A stretch of 64,000 nucleotides of DNA from Symsagittifera roscoffensis (GCF_963678635.1 NC_087068.1:8562027-8626026); one strand, 5' to 3'. Counted from the first letter of the stretch, positions 1-12,158 are shown. The notes: generated from the letters alone by a model not told the origin. Translations and numbers: made by a program.

Positions 1-3000
1 TACAAAATCATATTTTTGGAATACTTCCAATTCACTTTTTAATTTAATCACTCCTGATTGCCTTTTTTAATATACTGTCATTAATTCGATCTTAAAATTT
101 CTGGCCTTCCACAAAGTGAAGCCCCCATTTCTGTTTGTTTCTTGGAAAGAGTACAATTTAACGGTATAATACCAAAATAGAAAAAAATCAACAAGAAACC
201 CAAACTACAATAGCAAAGCATCATCTAGACAACTAGGTTGCCATGAATCAGATGCGATATCAAATTGCAGCAGTTATGAACGAGAAATTAAAACTATAGG
301 AAAACTTTCTGTTCAAAAAATGCAGTGAAAACACTCCCGCTTTAAATCGAGAAACATTCGATGACTGTGTTCTCCCTCAAAAACAGAACCAATCACTGTG
401 CTTTTTTCAGACCTCGAAACAAGACATTAAATTATGGTAGATATGTCAAGTGTTCTGTTATGAAACAAGTAACAATCCGTTCACGCTGAAGTAATTGACG
501 AAAAGCTGATGAATAGAAACAGAGCTTATGCTGATTTAAGACAATAAATTGACGACGATTTGACGAGTTTGTAAATGACGATGATTTCGAAAACAAAACA
601 AACTGTGGTGTTTGTGATTTGAAAAAATAGTCTTTTCTAACAAAACAGATAAAACCTCAAATTCCAGTCAATGGAGTTTGTAAGAGGTATTCAATCTGCC
701 AAGTTCTTCGTTCGATACATGAAACAAGGGAATTTTTCAGGCAAGACGTGCAAACATTATTCTTACAGACTTTTGGAAAAGACTATCCAATGAGTGCAAA
801 ACTCTCTAACCTGCATGCCCTTCGCCCACGATTCTGAAGACAAGTAGGAATATTTTAAATTCACTTCTTAATTTAATGACTCTTTATTGCCTGTTTCATC
901 ATACTGTCATTAATTATATCTGAATGGCTTCTGGTATTCTACGAACTGAAAGCCCCCAATTTTTGTTTGTTTCTTGGGAGGAACTCACTTTAATGGTAAA
1001 TTTACCAAATAAAAAATCAACAAGAAGCCCAAACTAAAAGCAAAGCATCATCTAGACAACTATGTTATCGTAAATCAGATGCGGAATCACATTGCAGCAC
1101 ACGCATGAATGAGAAACCAGTACAATAGAACTTTGTGTTCAAATAAAGCAGGAGAAAACACTCCGTTACAAATCGAGAACTAATCGATGACTGTTTTCCC
1201 ACAAAAACAGAATCAATCTCGAAAACCAGACTTTCAATTATGGCAGAGATGTCATCTTTCTGTTATGAAACCAGAAACACAATCCGATGCGGAATTAGTA
1301 TTTAACAAAGCTGTGGTCGAGAAACCATACAGAAGGTGGAGATTGAAGTAAAACCTTCGGAAAGATGAAATAAATTGAAGTCTGTGATCCATTATCAAAG
1401 AAAACACACCCGCCACTCAAATCCAAAATCAATTGTCGATTGTGACTCTCCCTTCGAATTCAGAACCATCCTACCTCTGTGCGTTTCTCAAAACAAGCTC
1501 TAAATTTCGATAGATATGAATTTTTTTTTGTTAATTTTGTTACCGCTGAAGTAAATGACAAAAACCTATTGAAAAAAATAAAGTCATATTGAACAAAACA
1601 AGCGAAACTAAGCTAAATGCAAATTCCGATCATGGTTCCAAATGATTCAGGTAGAAATTGAAGCAGATTTTCAATGTTATGAGTTCCAACTTTAATACAA
1701 GAAGCAAGGGAGTTTTTTTGCTGCGACACTTGGAAAACAATGACCAGCAGAAAGCAAGATTCTCTACCCTGGCCTCTATCTTCATTCTGAAGACAATTAA
1801 ACAGAGTGACGATTGAAGGAAAAACAAAGAAAATTTATAGTGAAGCTGGAAAAAAAATTAGCTGGAACCTTTAACTAAATCAATAAGGCTTCCACAACAA
1901 CAAAAAATTAAGTTTGATCGAAGAGTACCAGAAAAGACCACATCTTTCAATGCATTTGCAGTGCGCATGAAGCAGATTCCTGAATGCGATTGTTTTATAG
2001 TTTAGAAATAATCGAGAATTAACCATAAGGATTTTTTATTCACTGCTGTTAATTTATCACTCAGTTGCAGTTGCTATATTTAGCTTGTTTTGGATAGAAA
2101 TAATTTTAACGGCAACAAATTAAAAAAGAAAATTTCGACAAAAGAAACCAAGTTTAAAAATAAAAACCAAAATATCAGAATAACGGAGCATCCTCTAGAC
2201 AAGGAAGTTACAGAAATTCAGGTAAGGAAACAACCTCCAGCAAAGGCAGTGATCAAGAGTGATCGAGAAATCAGAGAAAAAGGGTGAGATTCAAGTAAAC
2301 CCCTCGCAAAACTGAAACATTGAAGTGTGTACTCCATTATCAAAAAAGAACACATCCTCGCCCTCTTATCTTTAATCATTCGATGACTTTGCTTACCCTC
2401 TAGAATTTAGAGCCATTGAATCTCTATGCGTTCTTCGAAGACCTCAAAAAAAGCTTTTCTTCATGATGACTGAAATTCCCCCCTCAAACAGAACCGATCA
2501 ATTTTTGTGCTTTTTCAGAGACCTCAAAAACCAGCCTTTAAATCATGATAGATGTCATCTTTTTTGGTATTGAAAAAATCAACGAACCGTTCAAGTTGAA
2601 GTACTGGACGAAAATCTAATGTAGAAACACAGAGCTATTAATGATCTTAGACAAGATTTTGATGAAATACTCGCGGAGTTTGTAAATGACGGAGATCTTG
2701 AAAGCAAAACAAACTGTGATGGTTGTGATTTGAAAAACTCCTCTTTTAAAGAACACAAGCAAAAACAGTGCTAAAGGTAAAATCGTGTCAGGGTTCCGTG
2801 TGGTGGTGTGGAGTTTGAACAAGTATGCAATGGGGCGAAATCTTCGTTCGATACATGAAACAAACGTTTTTTAGACAAGACTTGGAAAACTTTATTCGCA
2901 CAGACGCTTGGAAAAGACTGTCCATAGAATGGAAGATACTCTACGCTGCATGCCCTTCACCAACACCCTGAAGACAAATGAAACGGAAGGCAGATTTATT

Positions 3001-3110
3001 GGAAGGGCACATGGAAAAAAATTAAAGACGATGAATGTCGATTTGACTTTTTCACAAAACAACATAGGTTTGCGCGAGAGGCCAAATGATTACAACGTCT
3101 CGCGGTGATT
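1..3110. repeat. Degenerate tandem duplication, about three units
   Basis: The block is built from diverged copies of one segment roughly 0.8-1.2 kb long. Matching landmarks recur in the same order: a TTCACTTnTTAATTTAATnACTC-like stretch near 30, 856 and (weaker) 2040; CATCATCTAGACAACT near 221 and 1049, with CATCCTCTAGACAAGG near 2190; a TCGATGACTnTG stretch near 357, 1184 and 2391; and TTCGTTCGATACATGAAACA near 706 and 2843. Copies differ by many substitutions and indels, so the duplication is old. No intact gene is visible, but the second half of units 1 and 3 shares a protein-like reading (see 2825-2971), so the units may be decayed gene copies rather than simple satellite. Confidence 0.65.
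2825..2971 (+). pseudogene. Coding-like relic in the third tandem unit
   Basis: An ATG-to-TGA frame of 48 codons that I do not recognise. Its interior reads FVRYMKQ... TDAWKRLSIEWKILY ...ACPSPTP. The corresponding part of unit 1 (671-835) retains FVRYMKQ in the same frame from its own ATG at 671, and then, in a different frame, a TD-WKRLS-E-K-L-ACPSPT pattern. Conservation of this protein-like pattern across diverged DNA copies, with frame breaks, suggests remnants of a duplicated coding exon. No domain, signal peptide or splice sites could be assigned. It could also be a retroelement fragment. Confidence 0.3.
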
Positions 3111-3827
3111 TGATGTCGGTATAAAGAAGATTTATGAATACGAATGCCCTATAGTCTAGAGCATTAGACAATTAAGCTTTTAGGAATTTGCATCAAATTA
3201 TGTGATTCTGATCACTCTCATGATTGACTGTTTCGATATACTCAATCTCAATGAAAACTCAAAATCATTACTTGATGAAAATTTATTGTAGCCATTACTC
3301 TTTAATTATTCCTGTCACCATATAATATATTGTTACTAGCTATTATCATTTGCCCTCATTATTGCGTTTTGTCTTATGAGGCAAGGCGATTATCTTCGTC
3401 TCAGGGATGCAGGATTTGATTTAACCCCTTAAGCTTTCGCTCGGCTATTTCTCAATAAAATAGTCAGTATACACTTTTCAAACACATGCTTGTCTAGTTA
3501 CTTAGAACACTCCGTTGTTAACTGTTTACAAAATGAAAAGATTAAATTCAGTTCTGGTAATATCGTTCTTAGAGATCTCACGCTATTTATGGCAACTATT
3601 TTATTGACGTAAGCGCAGTATGATTATTTCCGGTATGCAGACTTAATAATAGACATTTAATTGAAACAAAATATCGGATTTGAATCAAGGTCAAATCCAT
3701 TGATTGGATTTTATATTGGGGCATAAGGAATGGCAAAACTATTAATATTGGGTTGCAGAAAAAGGTTAATTCTGGTGAGTCTGTGGTTTCATAAATAACA
3801 TGATCGCAAACTAAGATTACTTACGTT
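3111..3827. other. Intergenic, 3' flank of the zinc-finger gene
   Basis: AT-rich sequence without a supportable gene. On the minus strand it is the downstream flank of the zinc-finger gene and contains a candidate polyadenylation hexamer (separate entry). Nothing else is recognised. Confidence 0.5.
3600..3605 (-). promoter_or_regulatory. Candidate polyadenylation signal AATAAA
   Basis: AATAAA read on the minus strand, about 220 bp downstream of the stop codon of the zinc-finger gene. The spacing suits a short 3' UTR. Such hexamers are common by chance in AT-rich DNA, so this is only a candidate. Confidence 0.35.
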
Positions 3828-6800
3828 TAAGTTACGTTTCCCTCCGAGCGCAGTAGAAATTTCTTCCGCCGTACACTCCGGATGAGACAACGTGAAATGT
3901 TCTCTCATGCGTCGTTCATTCTCACTAGAAGAAAACCAAGATTTTTCATTTATTTCTGAATGAACTCTTCACAAAATTTGAACCTATCGATTTTTACTGA
4001 TTCTTATTTTTCGGACTCCGTTACAATAGATTTCTTTTTGAAAAACGGAAGTTATAACTTACCAAGTGAAAGAACACCTCGGACACTTCAATTCAGTCTT
4101 GGGAACATGCTTCTTAAGATGCTGCGCTAGCTTCACTTTGCTCTTTGTCGTGAACTCACACTCATTGCATCTCAGATTTTCGATTCCATGATTTCTATCC
4201 TGGTGGTGTCTCAACAACTGGATACTATGCGAGTAATAATCACACTCATCGCATTTGAACTGCGTGGCTTTAGTGTGGATGTTTTGATGTGCGTAATATC
4301 TCGACTGCAATCCATAGAACTTTCCACAGAACAGACACTCCATATCTCCGAAACAATTCATCAGCGCTTGAAGCGCATCCTCAGTCATCCAACAAAACTT
4401 TTGGGAAGCGATTGCTAGACAGAATTCCGTGTTTTCACAGCTGACATATGGACTGTCAATTGATAGCTCCAACTTTGAATCAGCTCCGGCTGAATTGCCC
4501 AATGATGAGCCCTCTGCAAGACTGAAGTCTTCGACGTTGTATCCCATTTCGCGCAGTGTCGCGACTCCGTCAGTTCCTGGCGGCAGTGCAATCTCATACT
4601 GCTGTTCAGTTTCAGTTCCTTCTTCCCTAGTTACTAGCACAATTGTTGTTCCTTGTGCTTCATCGGTCGCAGCTGGTTGCTCTGTCGATGATTCAGAAAC
4701 TGAAGTTCCCTCGACTGTCGTTTCAGGAGCAGTCTTCGCAGCTTCTGTTGGCTCCATTGGTGACTCATAACCCTCGTCTTCTTTTTCAGTTTCTACTGGT
4801 TCCACTAACATTTTACTCAAAGATGTTTGAGCGTATTTTGGAAAATCAAATTTCTCTCCGCACAAATTTGTCACTCGTCCTTTATAATAATCCATGATGA
4901 GATCATTGTTTACGTAATTAAGTGGAACCGTAGATGGAAATCCGGGCTCGGGAAGAAATAAACTCATGACCAAACTTCTCTTGTACTCGTCACACGGGAG
5001 CTCTTCTGTCTCGGAATGCGTGTTGATTAGATGCTCCTGTAAGTTTTGATTACTCGTGAAGAATAGTTTACAATCTGGACAATAGTAGAGAAACTTGTGA
5101 GAGCGCACATGTCGATGCAACTGTCTGCGAGTTGTGCACTTGTATTCGCACACCTCGCACGAGAACTCAGAAACGTTTCCACCTTCATGTGAACGCATAT
5201 GATCGGTGAAAGACTTTCTGGTGAAGAACATCTTTGGACAAATCTTGCATTTGAGGGAAGTTTTGACACAAAAAAGATTCTTGGCTTCTTTGAAGAGATC
5301 CTCATAATACACTAACGAGTCGAAATCGTAACGTATATCGTGACAAGATACAACGTGATTCAGCAGGGTTTCTGTGAATGTTGATCCAGTAAAAATTATA
5401 GCACTGCATAGACGACACATCAGATGCTGATGCGCAGCGCTCAAATGAAGCCTTAGTTCGTCAACGTTGTCAGCTTGGTATTTGCAATGTGTACATTTGA
5501 ACAGTCCGCAGCAGTCATCGTCTGAAACCTGCAAGCTTCCAGATGCATGCGCTTCCTTATGAGCTTCGATATGACTGTTGACAAAGAAAATCTTCTCGCA
5601 CAGGTTGCATTCAAAAATATCTTCTGATTGATAGAAAGTTTTGGCTTCGATAACTACTGATTCAAAAAGTGTCGGATTTTCAGCTGCATGTTTCAATCGC
5701 ACGTGGTTTACAAGACCGAGAATGGACAGTCCGAAATGTTCGCCGCATTCAGAGCAGCTATGAGTCGATCCCGGGTAATGCTTTGCGGACATGTGTTGAA
5801 ACAGTTCGCGAATTGATTCTGCTTCGAATCCACACCTAACGCAGATATTTGAATCATATCTGTCAGAGTGGTAAGATTTCACATGTCGCAAAACTTCTGC
5901 AAGAGAATCATCGGTGAATCTTTTAGTAGCAGGGCAGAACTTACAGCTGAAATGATGCGTTGGCAAGTGTCCTTTCAAATGCTTCTTAGCCTCCTCTAAA
6001 GTTGGTAAGACTGACTGGCAATCCAAGCATTGAAACATATCTCGTACTATCTCTTCGTCATCTCCCTCAACGCTAACCTGGACCTCAATTTTCTTCGTCT
6101 GTGCAAAAACATCTGCACTAACTGTACGAAGGTCCTTCTTTATGCGGTAGAAAAATGGGCCCTCTTCTAAGCAGTCAACCTTTGGCTGAACATTGCGTGC
6201 AACCGGTCTTAGATCTACCTGTGTCTGTCTTACAATCTTGGGTCCATTATTTCTATTCGACCCATCTATTTTTCTTCGTTTTGGCTCTTTGTATTCAATC
6301 CGCTCCGATTCCTCGGCGTTGAAGCATCTGTGCCGCTGTAACTGTCCTTCTCGTTTGAACAGTCTGTGACAAGCATTGCACCTAAACTCCCCGTTTTCCT
6401 CGGTATAATTCAATGCCTTTTTAAGGCCGACAGGTGTCCAGTCAGGGTCTTCGTCCGTTTTCGCCTTCGGACCTTTTGCTTTTGAATTAACTTTCTGGCG
6501 CAAATCAAACCCATTTGGTCTGGATTTTCCACTAAAACACAATTAGTGTCACGAATCGAAAAAACGATCTCACGATTTTGAATAACAGAAACTCACTTGA
6601 ATGATATGGGCTCCAGAAGTCCAATAACCAAACTAACATCACTGATTGACACTTGATGTGTTTCATTTAGATGCTGAACTGCGTCGTTCTTGGCGTAAAC
6701 TTCGGTGCAAAGTTTGCAGCGGTATGATTCATCTAAATCAAAAAATTAGAAATTTCGGAAAAATCGTTTCATCTCAATTCTTTTTTTTTATTTGAAATTT

Positions 6801-6904
6801 TTTGCATGCTAAAAATTTCCAGCTAAATATTGTTTGTGCGGACATTTAACGAGCGAAAGATGAAAACGAATCAGTGCATTACCTTTTCCTAGTTGTAGGG
6901 TCAT
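3828..6904 (-). CDS. Multi-C2H2 zinc-finger protein (four exons)
   Basis: Probable nuclear DNA-binding protein with about 16 C2H2 fingers. My splice model is exon 1 6904-6883, exon 2 6732-6597, exon 3 6531-4063 and exon 4 3924-3828. Every junction is GT-AG and in phase, and the total is 2724 nt, or 907 aa plus stop. The first finger lies in exon 2 (C13, C16, H28, H33). Most others are in the large exon, starting at about residue 104. The last finger is split across the exon 3/4 junction: CPRC at 869-872, with H885 and H890 supplied by exon 4, which supports that splice. An acidic Ser/Thr/Glu-rich segment of about 100 residues (roughly 590-690) separates the main finger cluster from the C-terminal group. 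Fingers have irregular linkers rather than TGEKP, so this is not a KRAB- or Kruppel-type tandem array; the layout recalls REST/ZNF-type regulators, but I cannot assign orthology. The ORF in exon 3 is uninterrupted over 2.4 kb. The start is the only ATG that opens the frame before exon 2. Confidence 0.87.
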
Positions 6905-7681
6905 TTTTCTTCACCGAAGAACAAGCGTCTGTTTAGGAAAATTTTCGTAGTAGAGTATTGTAGTTTTCTAAATCAGACAGACTTGATAAATATTAGATTC
7001 CAAGTAGACTTTGTGATTCTTTTTGTTCAGTTCATAAAACCAAAAATTGAGATCAACAAACATAATTTCTTGCGGACTGTATAAAGAAAAATTTGTATTC
7101 AGCAAAATATTGTATCAAAAGTAATTGACTCACTGGTTTTGCGGCGAGTTGTTCAAATTTTATTCAGGCATGACTAAAATAAATGCATGATAATTAGAGC
7201 CAGCTCAACAAGCCTCCTCTACTTCAAGCCGAACCATTTGTTGCTCAAAGTTCGAATATGTGGCAATTAACAAGCGCAAATAGAATGCGCACGCAGCAGA
7301 TATACCTCTCAAATTATCGGACGTTTCATTATAATACATGCCAAACAATGTAATCACATCACGTATAATCATCGGCCAAAAATCTCGTCTAATTTTTCTT
7401 ATTGTACATAACAGCTCGACCGGAACGAAAACTCACCGAGATAAAATGTAAAAGCATTCACATGTACATACTGTTGTGGTTTTATGATTAGGCTATCGTC
7501 ACCAAATTTTGATATTTTGCTATTTTTCAGACCGTCGCGACCGACCACCATTGGGTATTTGAAGACATCGCGACCGAAGTTTCAGACTTTACAGACTGAG
7601 GAAAAATTATCGTGACCAGCGCCGGCCGAAGACTAAAATCTCCGCGTTAAGTCTAAAAATTAAAATAAAACAAAATGAAAC
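6905..7681. other. Intergenic, upstream of the zinc-finger gene
   Basis: Presumed 5' UTR/promoter side of the minus-strand zinc-finger gene. AT-rich with no supportable ORF. Around 7530-7630 a TCGCGACCGA-like motif occurs in loosely repeated form; no function is evident. Confidence 0.4.
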
Positions 7682-8660
7682 AAGACTGCTCGTATCAGGG
7701 CTGCCTGAATGTTCCGACAGCCTTTTAAGGTTTATGGAGCAGCAGTAATAACATAAAAAATTAAATGAAATAAAATAAAATGAAAATTTTTTTTTCTAAA
7801 ATTTGAAATTTTTAATGAAAATCATCCCCCCACACGCCCTATAGTACAAAAAGACAAATCAATTATGGCAAATAAGCTTCGTTCAACCAATTTGGAACGA
7901 TTGATAAGACGGATTAAATCTCCGCTTACGCGTTAATAGCGCGAATTGTATCGCGCGTTAATTGTCCGAAATTGGTCAAAATGGCCAAAATGGCAATCTT
8001 TAAACCCTCATAACTTTACGAAAAATGATCACAGGTGAAATATCTTTTCAAATTTAAGCTCACGACAACAATGGCTTTCGAATGATATAAAAAAATTCCG
8101 TCAAAAGTGGCTAGTTTAAAAGTCGAAATTTGTCTGAAGAAAAAAAAACCCCACCCCGAGCACAAATATTCCGTTACTTTCGTATCGAAAGGCGGAACAA
8201 AAATATAGATTTCGCTCCTTGTAACAAATGAATTATGGCAAATAAGCTTGTTTCAACCAATTTGGAACGATTTATAAGACGGATTAACTCTCCGCTTACG
8301 CGTTAATAGCGCGAAATATATCGCGCGCTAATTGTCCCAAATTGGCCAAAATGGCAATCTTTAAACCCCATAACTTATCAAAAATTGATCAAAGGTGAAA
8401 TATCTATTCAAGTTTAAGCTCAGGACAACAATAGCTTTCGAATGATATAAAAAATCCCGTCAAAAATGGCTAGTTAAAAAGTAGAAATTTGTCTGAAGAA
8501 AAAAACCCACCCCGAGCACAAATATTCCGTTACTTTCGTATCGAAAGTCGGAACAAAAATATAGATATTAAAATTTGAGATTTTTTGTGAAAATCATCCC
8601 CACACGCCATATAAATTAGAAAGTGATGAATTTCGCTCCTAGTAACAAATCAAGGACCAA
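7682..8660 (-). repeat. R repeat family, tandem full and partial copies
   Basis: Starts with AAGACTGCTCGTATCAGGGC and runs to TTCGTATCGAAAGTCGGAAC at about 8553, then restarts partially (8570-8660). This is the reverse orientation of the copy at 17578-18102. Shared landmarks are CCACCCCGAGCACAAATATTCCG, a region rich in TTAACGCGTAAGCGGAG, and TTTATATGGCG/CGCCATATAAA-like ends. It is a dispersed non-coding family with at least five copies in the window. Here a second partial unit (about 8216-8553) follows the first, so the array grew by local duplication. Confidence 0.8.
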
Positions 8661-8704
8661 GTTAAAACTCCGCCCCTTCCCTTCTCCCAACGGCATTTAA
8701 CAAA

Positions 8705-8885
8705 GTTTCTTAGATCTAATTTCACATCTGAAATTTTGTTTTTCAAGTTTATTTCAGATCTGAAATTTTCTACTCCACGCCCCAGTTTCGTATCTGATTT
8801 TTTCAACTTCTTATCCAGAGATGGAATAAAGAATTTCAGATCTGAGAATCAACTAATGTATGAAATAAAGAATTTCAGATCTTGC
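8705..8885. repeat. Cluster of the palindrome TTTCAGATCTGAAA
   Basis: Several copies of a 14-bp perfect palindrome and close variants (core CAGATCTG) lie within 180 bp, for example at 8752-8765, 8834 and 8872. The same motif forms two larger clusters at 32230-32420 and 32780-33005, and in two of three cases the cluster adjoins an R repeat. Confidence 0.7.
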
Positions 8886-8899
8886 ACAGAAAATTCCCT

Positions 8900-9135
8900 G
8901 GGTACCAGCGCTTACGCGTGAAGAGAACGATATATATAGCGCATAAATTGTCCCAAATTGACCAAATTGGCAGTCTTCAAACCCTCATAATTTTACGAAC
9001 AATGATCAAAGGTGAAATATTTTTTTTTGAGTTTCAGAAAAATATCTGTCAAAATTCCTTGCAGCTAAAAGGTAGAAATTTGTCTGGTGGAAAAAAGCCA
9101 CCCCGAGCACAATTGTTCCGTTCCGTTCCGTCAAT
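8900..9135 (-). repeat. Partial R repeat copy
   Basis: Shares with the other R copies the CTTACGCGTGAAG segment, ATTGTCCCAAATTG..., a GATCAAAGGTGAAATAT stretch, AAATTTGTCTG and CCACCCCGAGCACAA. It lacks both full ends. Confidence 0.65.
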
Positions 9136-10002
9136 TTGTTTGAAAATTGTCGAAACAATGACCCAAAATTTCAGATTGCTTAGTGAACTATTCTAAGTTA
9201 TTTCAAATGGGATTCAGAGTTTGAACCAGACCAAAAAAATCACACTGTGATTAAATCTAGGAAAAAAAGACCACTTGGTTTCTGCTCAAATTCGACTTAA
9301 TTAGAAATCAGCTAAAGAAAAGAGTGATTACACAGTCTTAACCAAATCAGTCAGTGCAATCAGTAATTTTTTTTTGCATTTATCCATTCAAAATTACAAA
9401 ATTGTAAAATTACAATAAAAAACCACTGAACGTCGCAGGTGTCTTGGAACGTTCGAACTTAGACCAACTTCTCCGTCAAAATTAAAGTGAAATTAATACA
9501 AAAATTTTCGATAAGCATCGAAGCTAAGGCTGCTGAAAATCCTGAATTGTCTTATCGTTTGTTGCAGACACGGACCCAGGATTTTATTGAGAAGAAAGAG
9601 GGAGAGAAGAGACGAAACTTTTAAAAATTTTTTAAAAAAAGATTTGGAAAATCTTTTTAGAAACTTTTTTAGGGTCGACCATGTTGAGTTTTCGAGCTCT
9701 CCCACATACTAAAACGACCCTGTTTTTAACTTATTTTGTGTCATGCAGGCAAATTTTTGGAAAAAAAAACAGGTCGGAAAAGGCATATTAAAACACTTTT
9801 TGGAAAGTTTTGACCGAAAAACTTGCGTTGCTCCGCCATTAAAATTAGGGATCTACTTAGGGTTAGGTCAATCGACCTCCCTTTGTTATCTACTAAAAAA
9901 TTGGCACCCCTATAACTACAAGCAGTAAATAGCACTAGAGTGTTGTATTTAAAATTCGCAATTTGCTACAATCTGTTCGGTCGACTATTCGACACCTTAA
10001 TC
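9136..10002. other. AT-rich intergenic
   Basis: No supportable gene. Short ORFs here are poly-Lys/Phe readings of homopolymer-rich DNA. A GGATCTACTTAGGGTTAGG stretch near 9849 resembles one arm of the hairpin modules that follow. Confidence 0.35.
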
Positions 10003-10050
10003 TAGTTAACAATTGCCCCCCTTTCTTGAAAGGGGGAAATTGTTAGGTAG
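10003..10050. repeat. C/G-tract hairpin module
   Basis: Inverted repeat centred on CCCCCTTTC-TT-GAAAGGGGG, continuing outward as GTTAACAATT / AATTGTTAGG. The same design recurs at 11178-11241, and one arm recurs at 12132-12158. Most likely a small fold-back element or terminal module of one. Confidence 0.65.
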
Positions 10051-11177
10051 ATACAAAACTAATTTATATTAGCGCACTTAAAGAAAAAGCCTCTTAAATT
10101 TTTAGGGTCAGTCATCTTAAAATGTTCATTTCAAAATATAGCATAGTAGGGCTCTTTGGGTCGGCAGAATGTCGAACCCATGAGAGAAGGAGGCGTATGC
10201 CCCGCCCCCTAAATGCGCTACTGGTTGGTTGCACAACTGCCAAAATGTTTCCGAACGAAATGCCAAATTATCAAATATTGAACACAAAAAAATTCCGAAT
10301 TTTATAACAACTCGGAGAACAATTAGTTCAGGGTCATCTGGGTGGGGGGTTAGGATATTAGAAGACAAGCAAATTAGACGGCTCCAATAAAAAAGAATTA
10401 GGACGTTGTTTTTTTTGCAAAATTAGCATTTCAGATTGAAAGCAAAGGGCTAGCAAAACTTAGTGCTTAAAAAATAGTTTTTTTAATTACAAAAATAGTT
10501 GATAATCCTATCGCATATCAAAATCAAAATATTTCCCACAGATGATTTATAAAACGTTGACCCGAAAATTAAAACATTTTTGAAATGCAAAATCATACAA
10601 TTGCGGTATATAAAATTGTGGCATGCAAAAATTGCGGCATGTGAAAAACTGATTAACATTTAGGAAAAACTCGAGATAAAGTTATTTGTAGTCAACAGTT
10701 ATATGTAGTCGGTAAACAAATTTTGGACTCGATAACAATCCAATTACGTCTAATTTCCCATCTTTGTAATTTTGCATTGACGTCTAATTTCATTTTTTTG
10801 GTAACTTCTGATTTGCTTGTCGTCTAATTTCCCACTAGATTTCCCGAAAAGTATAGTAAATTCCCACTAGAGTCGAGAGAAACAAACAATAGAAAGTTAA
10901 AAGAAACAACAGTATTTTCTCGTTGACATACAATTCAAAACAAATGGTTGGAGATTATCAGGTCTTTTTCAAAACAATCAATAAAGCACATCAAAAACGA
11001 CTGCCGGAGTAACTGTTTTTAGTGGGATCAATAAATCAATAAAGAACATCAGAATATTACCAATGGTCAAAATAACAAACCCTATACCCAGATGAGGGGC
11101 CAAGGAAACTAGACCACAAGCAAAATAGATACGGCCAAAAAATGAATTTAGACGTTGATGCAAAACTACAAATATGG

Positions 11178-11241
11178 GATCTACTTAACAACCTTTTCTC
11201 CCTCCCCTTTAAAAAGGGGGGGGGAGATTGTTAAGAAGATC
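11178..11241. repeat. C/G-tract hairpin module, second copy
   Basis: GATCTACTTAACAA on the left pairs with TTGTTAAGAAGATC on the right, around a CTCCCCTTT/AAAGGGGGG centre. Same design as 10003-10050. Confidence 0.65.
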
Positions 11242-11303
11242 AAAAAAGTCAATTTTTTGACAAATCAGAATGCAGGAAAATTGGAATTCTCAAAACAAGC
11301 TCC

Positions 11304-12083
11304 CCCGGGTTGACCAAAAATCCTTATCCTACAATTTCCATTTTTGAAAAAATGCTTATCCTACAATTTCTTACAGTTTCATTGTTTAAGACTCAGAAAA
11401 TTGTTTAAAAAAATCTAGGATAAGCATTTCTTCATAAATGAAAAGTGTAGGACAAGCATATTGTCATAAACCAAAAATTATTTTTTTCCTAATTTTTATT
11501 TCTCAACTGACTAAACCCATGGTGTACTCAACACTAGAGTTCCCAAAAGGTTGATCGTCTGTCATTGACAATGCATTGGAAACGATCTGAATTGTAAACG
11601 TGATTACTTCACAAACCATATAGTGAAAGCATCAAACTTTTGAATTTTGGCAAATTTTTTCAAAGAAGATTTTTTGAAATTGAAGTTTCAACTTATCAGA
11701 CATTGATCAAGGCATATATAAACATGCCATACAAAAAAAACAGGAGTTTTTAGCCTGTTTAAAAAAAGTTATCCAGAGAAACGGAAAAAACTCCAATTTT
11801 TGTGCATCGTGGACTATGTTATGCATACAAAAAGTTAAAATATGCATGCAAAATTTTTTTTGGAAAATGTTTGTTTTAGTACAAAATTCGATTTCAGGTT
11901 GAAAAAAAACGAAAAAATTTTTGGGGCAATTTCAATTTTACTTAAATTTTTTTTAAAAAAATTGTATGAAAATTGTATGACTAGCATTTTTCCATACATT
12001 TGATGTAGGCAATTGTATGATAAGCATTTTCGGTGTGGGGAAATGTAAGATAAGCATTTTTGGTTTGTGGAGGTCAACCCGGG
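11304..12083. mobile_element. Nested fold-back element with CCCGGGTTGACC ends
   Basis: Begins CCCGGGTTGACC (11304-11315) and ends with the exact complement GGTCAACCCGGG (12072-12083), 780 bp overall. Inside each end are repeated TTATCCTACAATTT / AAATTGTATGATAAGC motifs in opposite orientation, typical of subterminal repeats. It lies between the arms of the larger fold-back, so it probably inserted into it. No protein is encoded. It is a MITE-like non-autonomous element by structure; the superfamily is unknown. Confidence 0.65.
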
Positions 12084-12131
12084 CCAGTGCTTTGTATTTA
12101 TTTAGGGATGGAAGTTATCTAGTAAATACTA

Positions 12132-12158
12132 TAAGGGGGGGAGATTGTTAAGTAGATC
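12132..12158. repeat. Half of a C/G-tract hairpin module
   Basis: GGGGGGGAGATTGTTAAGTAGATC matches one arm of the modules at 10003 and 11178; the partner arm is missing. Confidence 0.55.

Noticed and set aside
4429-4770. 113-codon plus-strand Ser/Val-rich ORF
   Set aside because: Antisense shadow of the zinc-finger gene's acidic linker.
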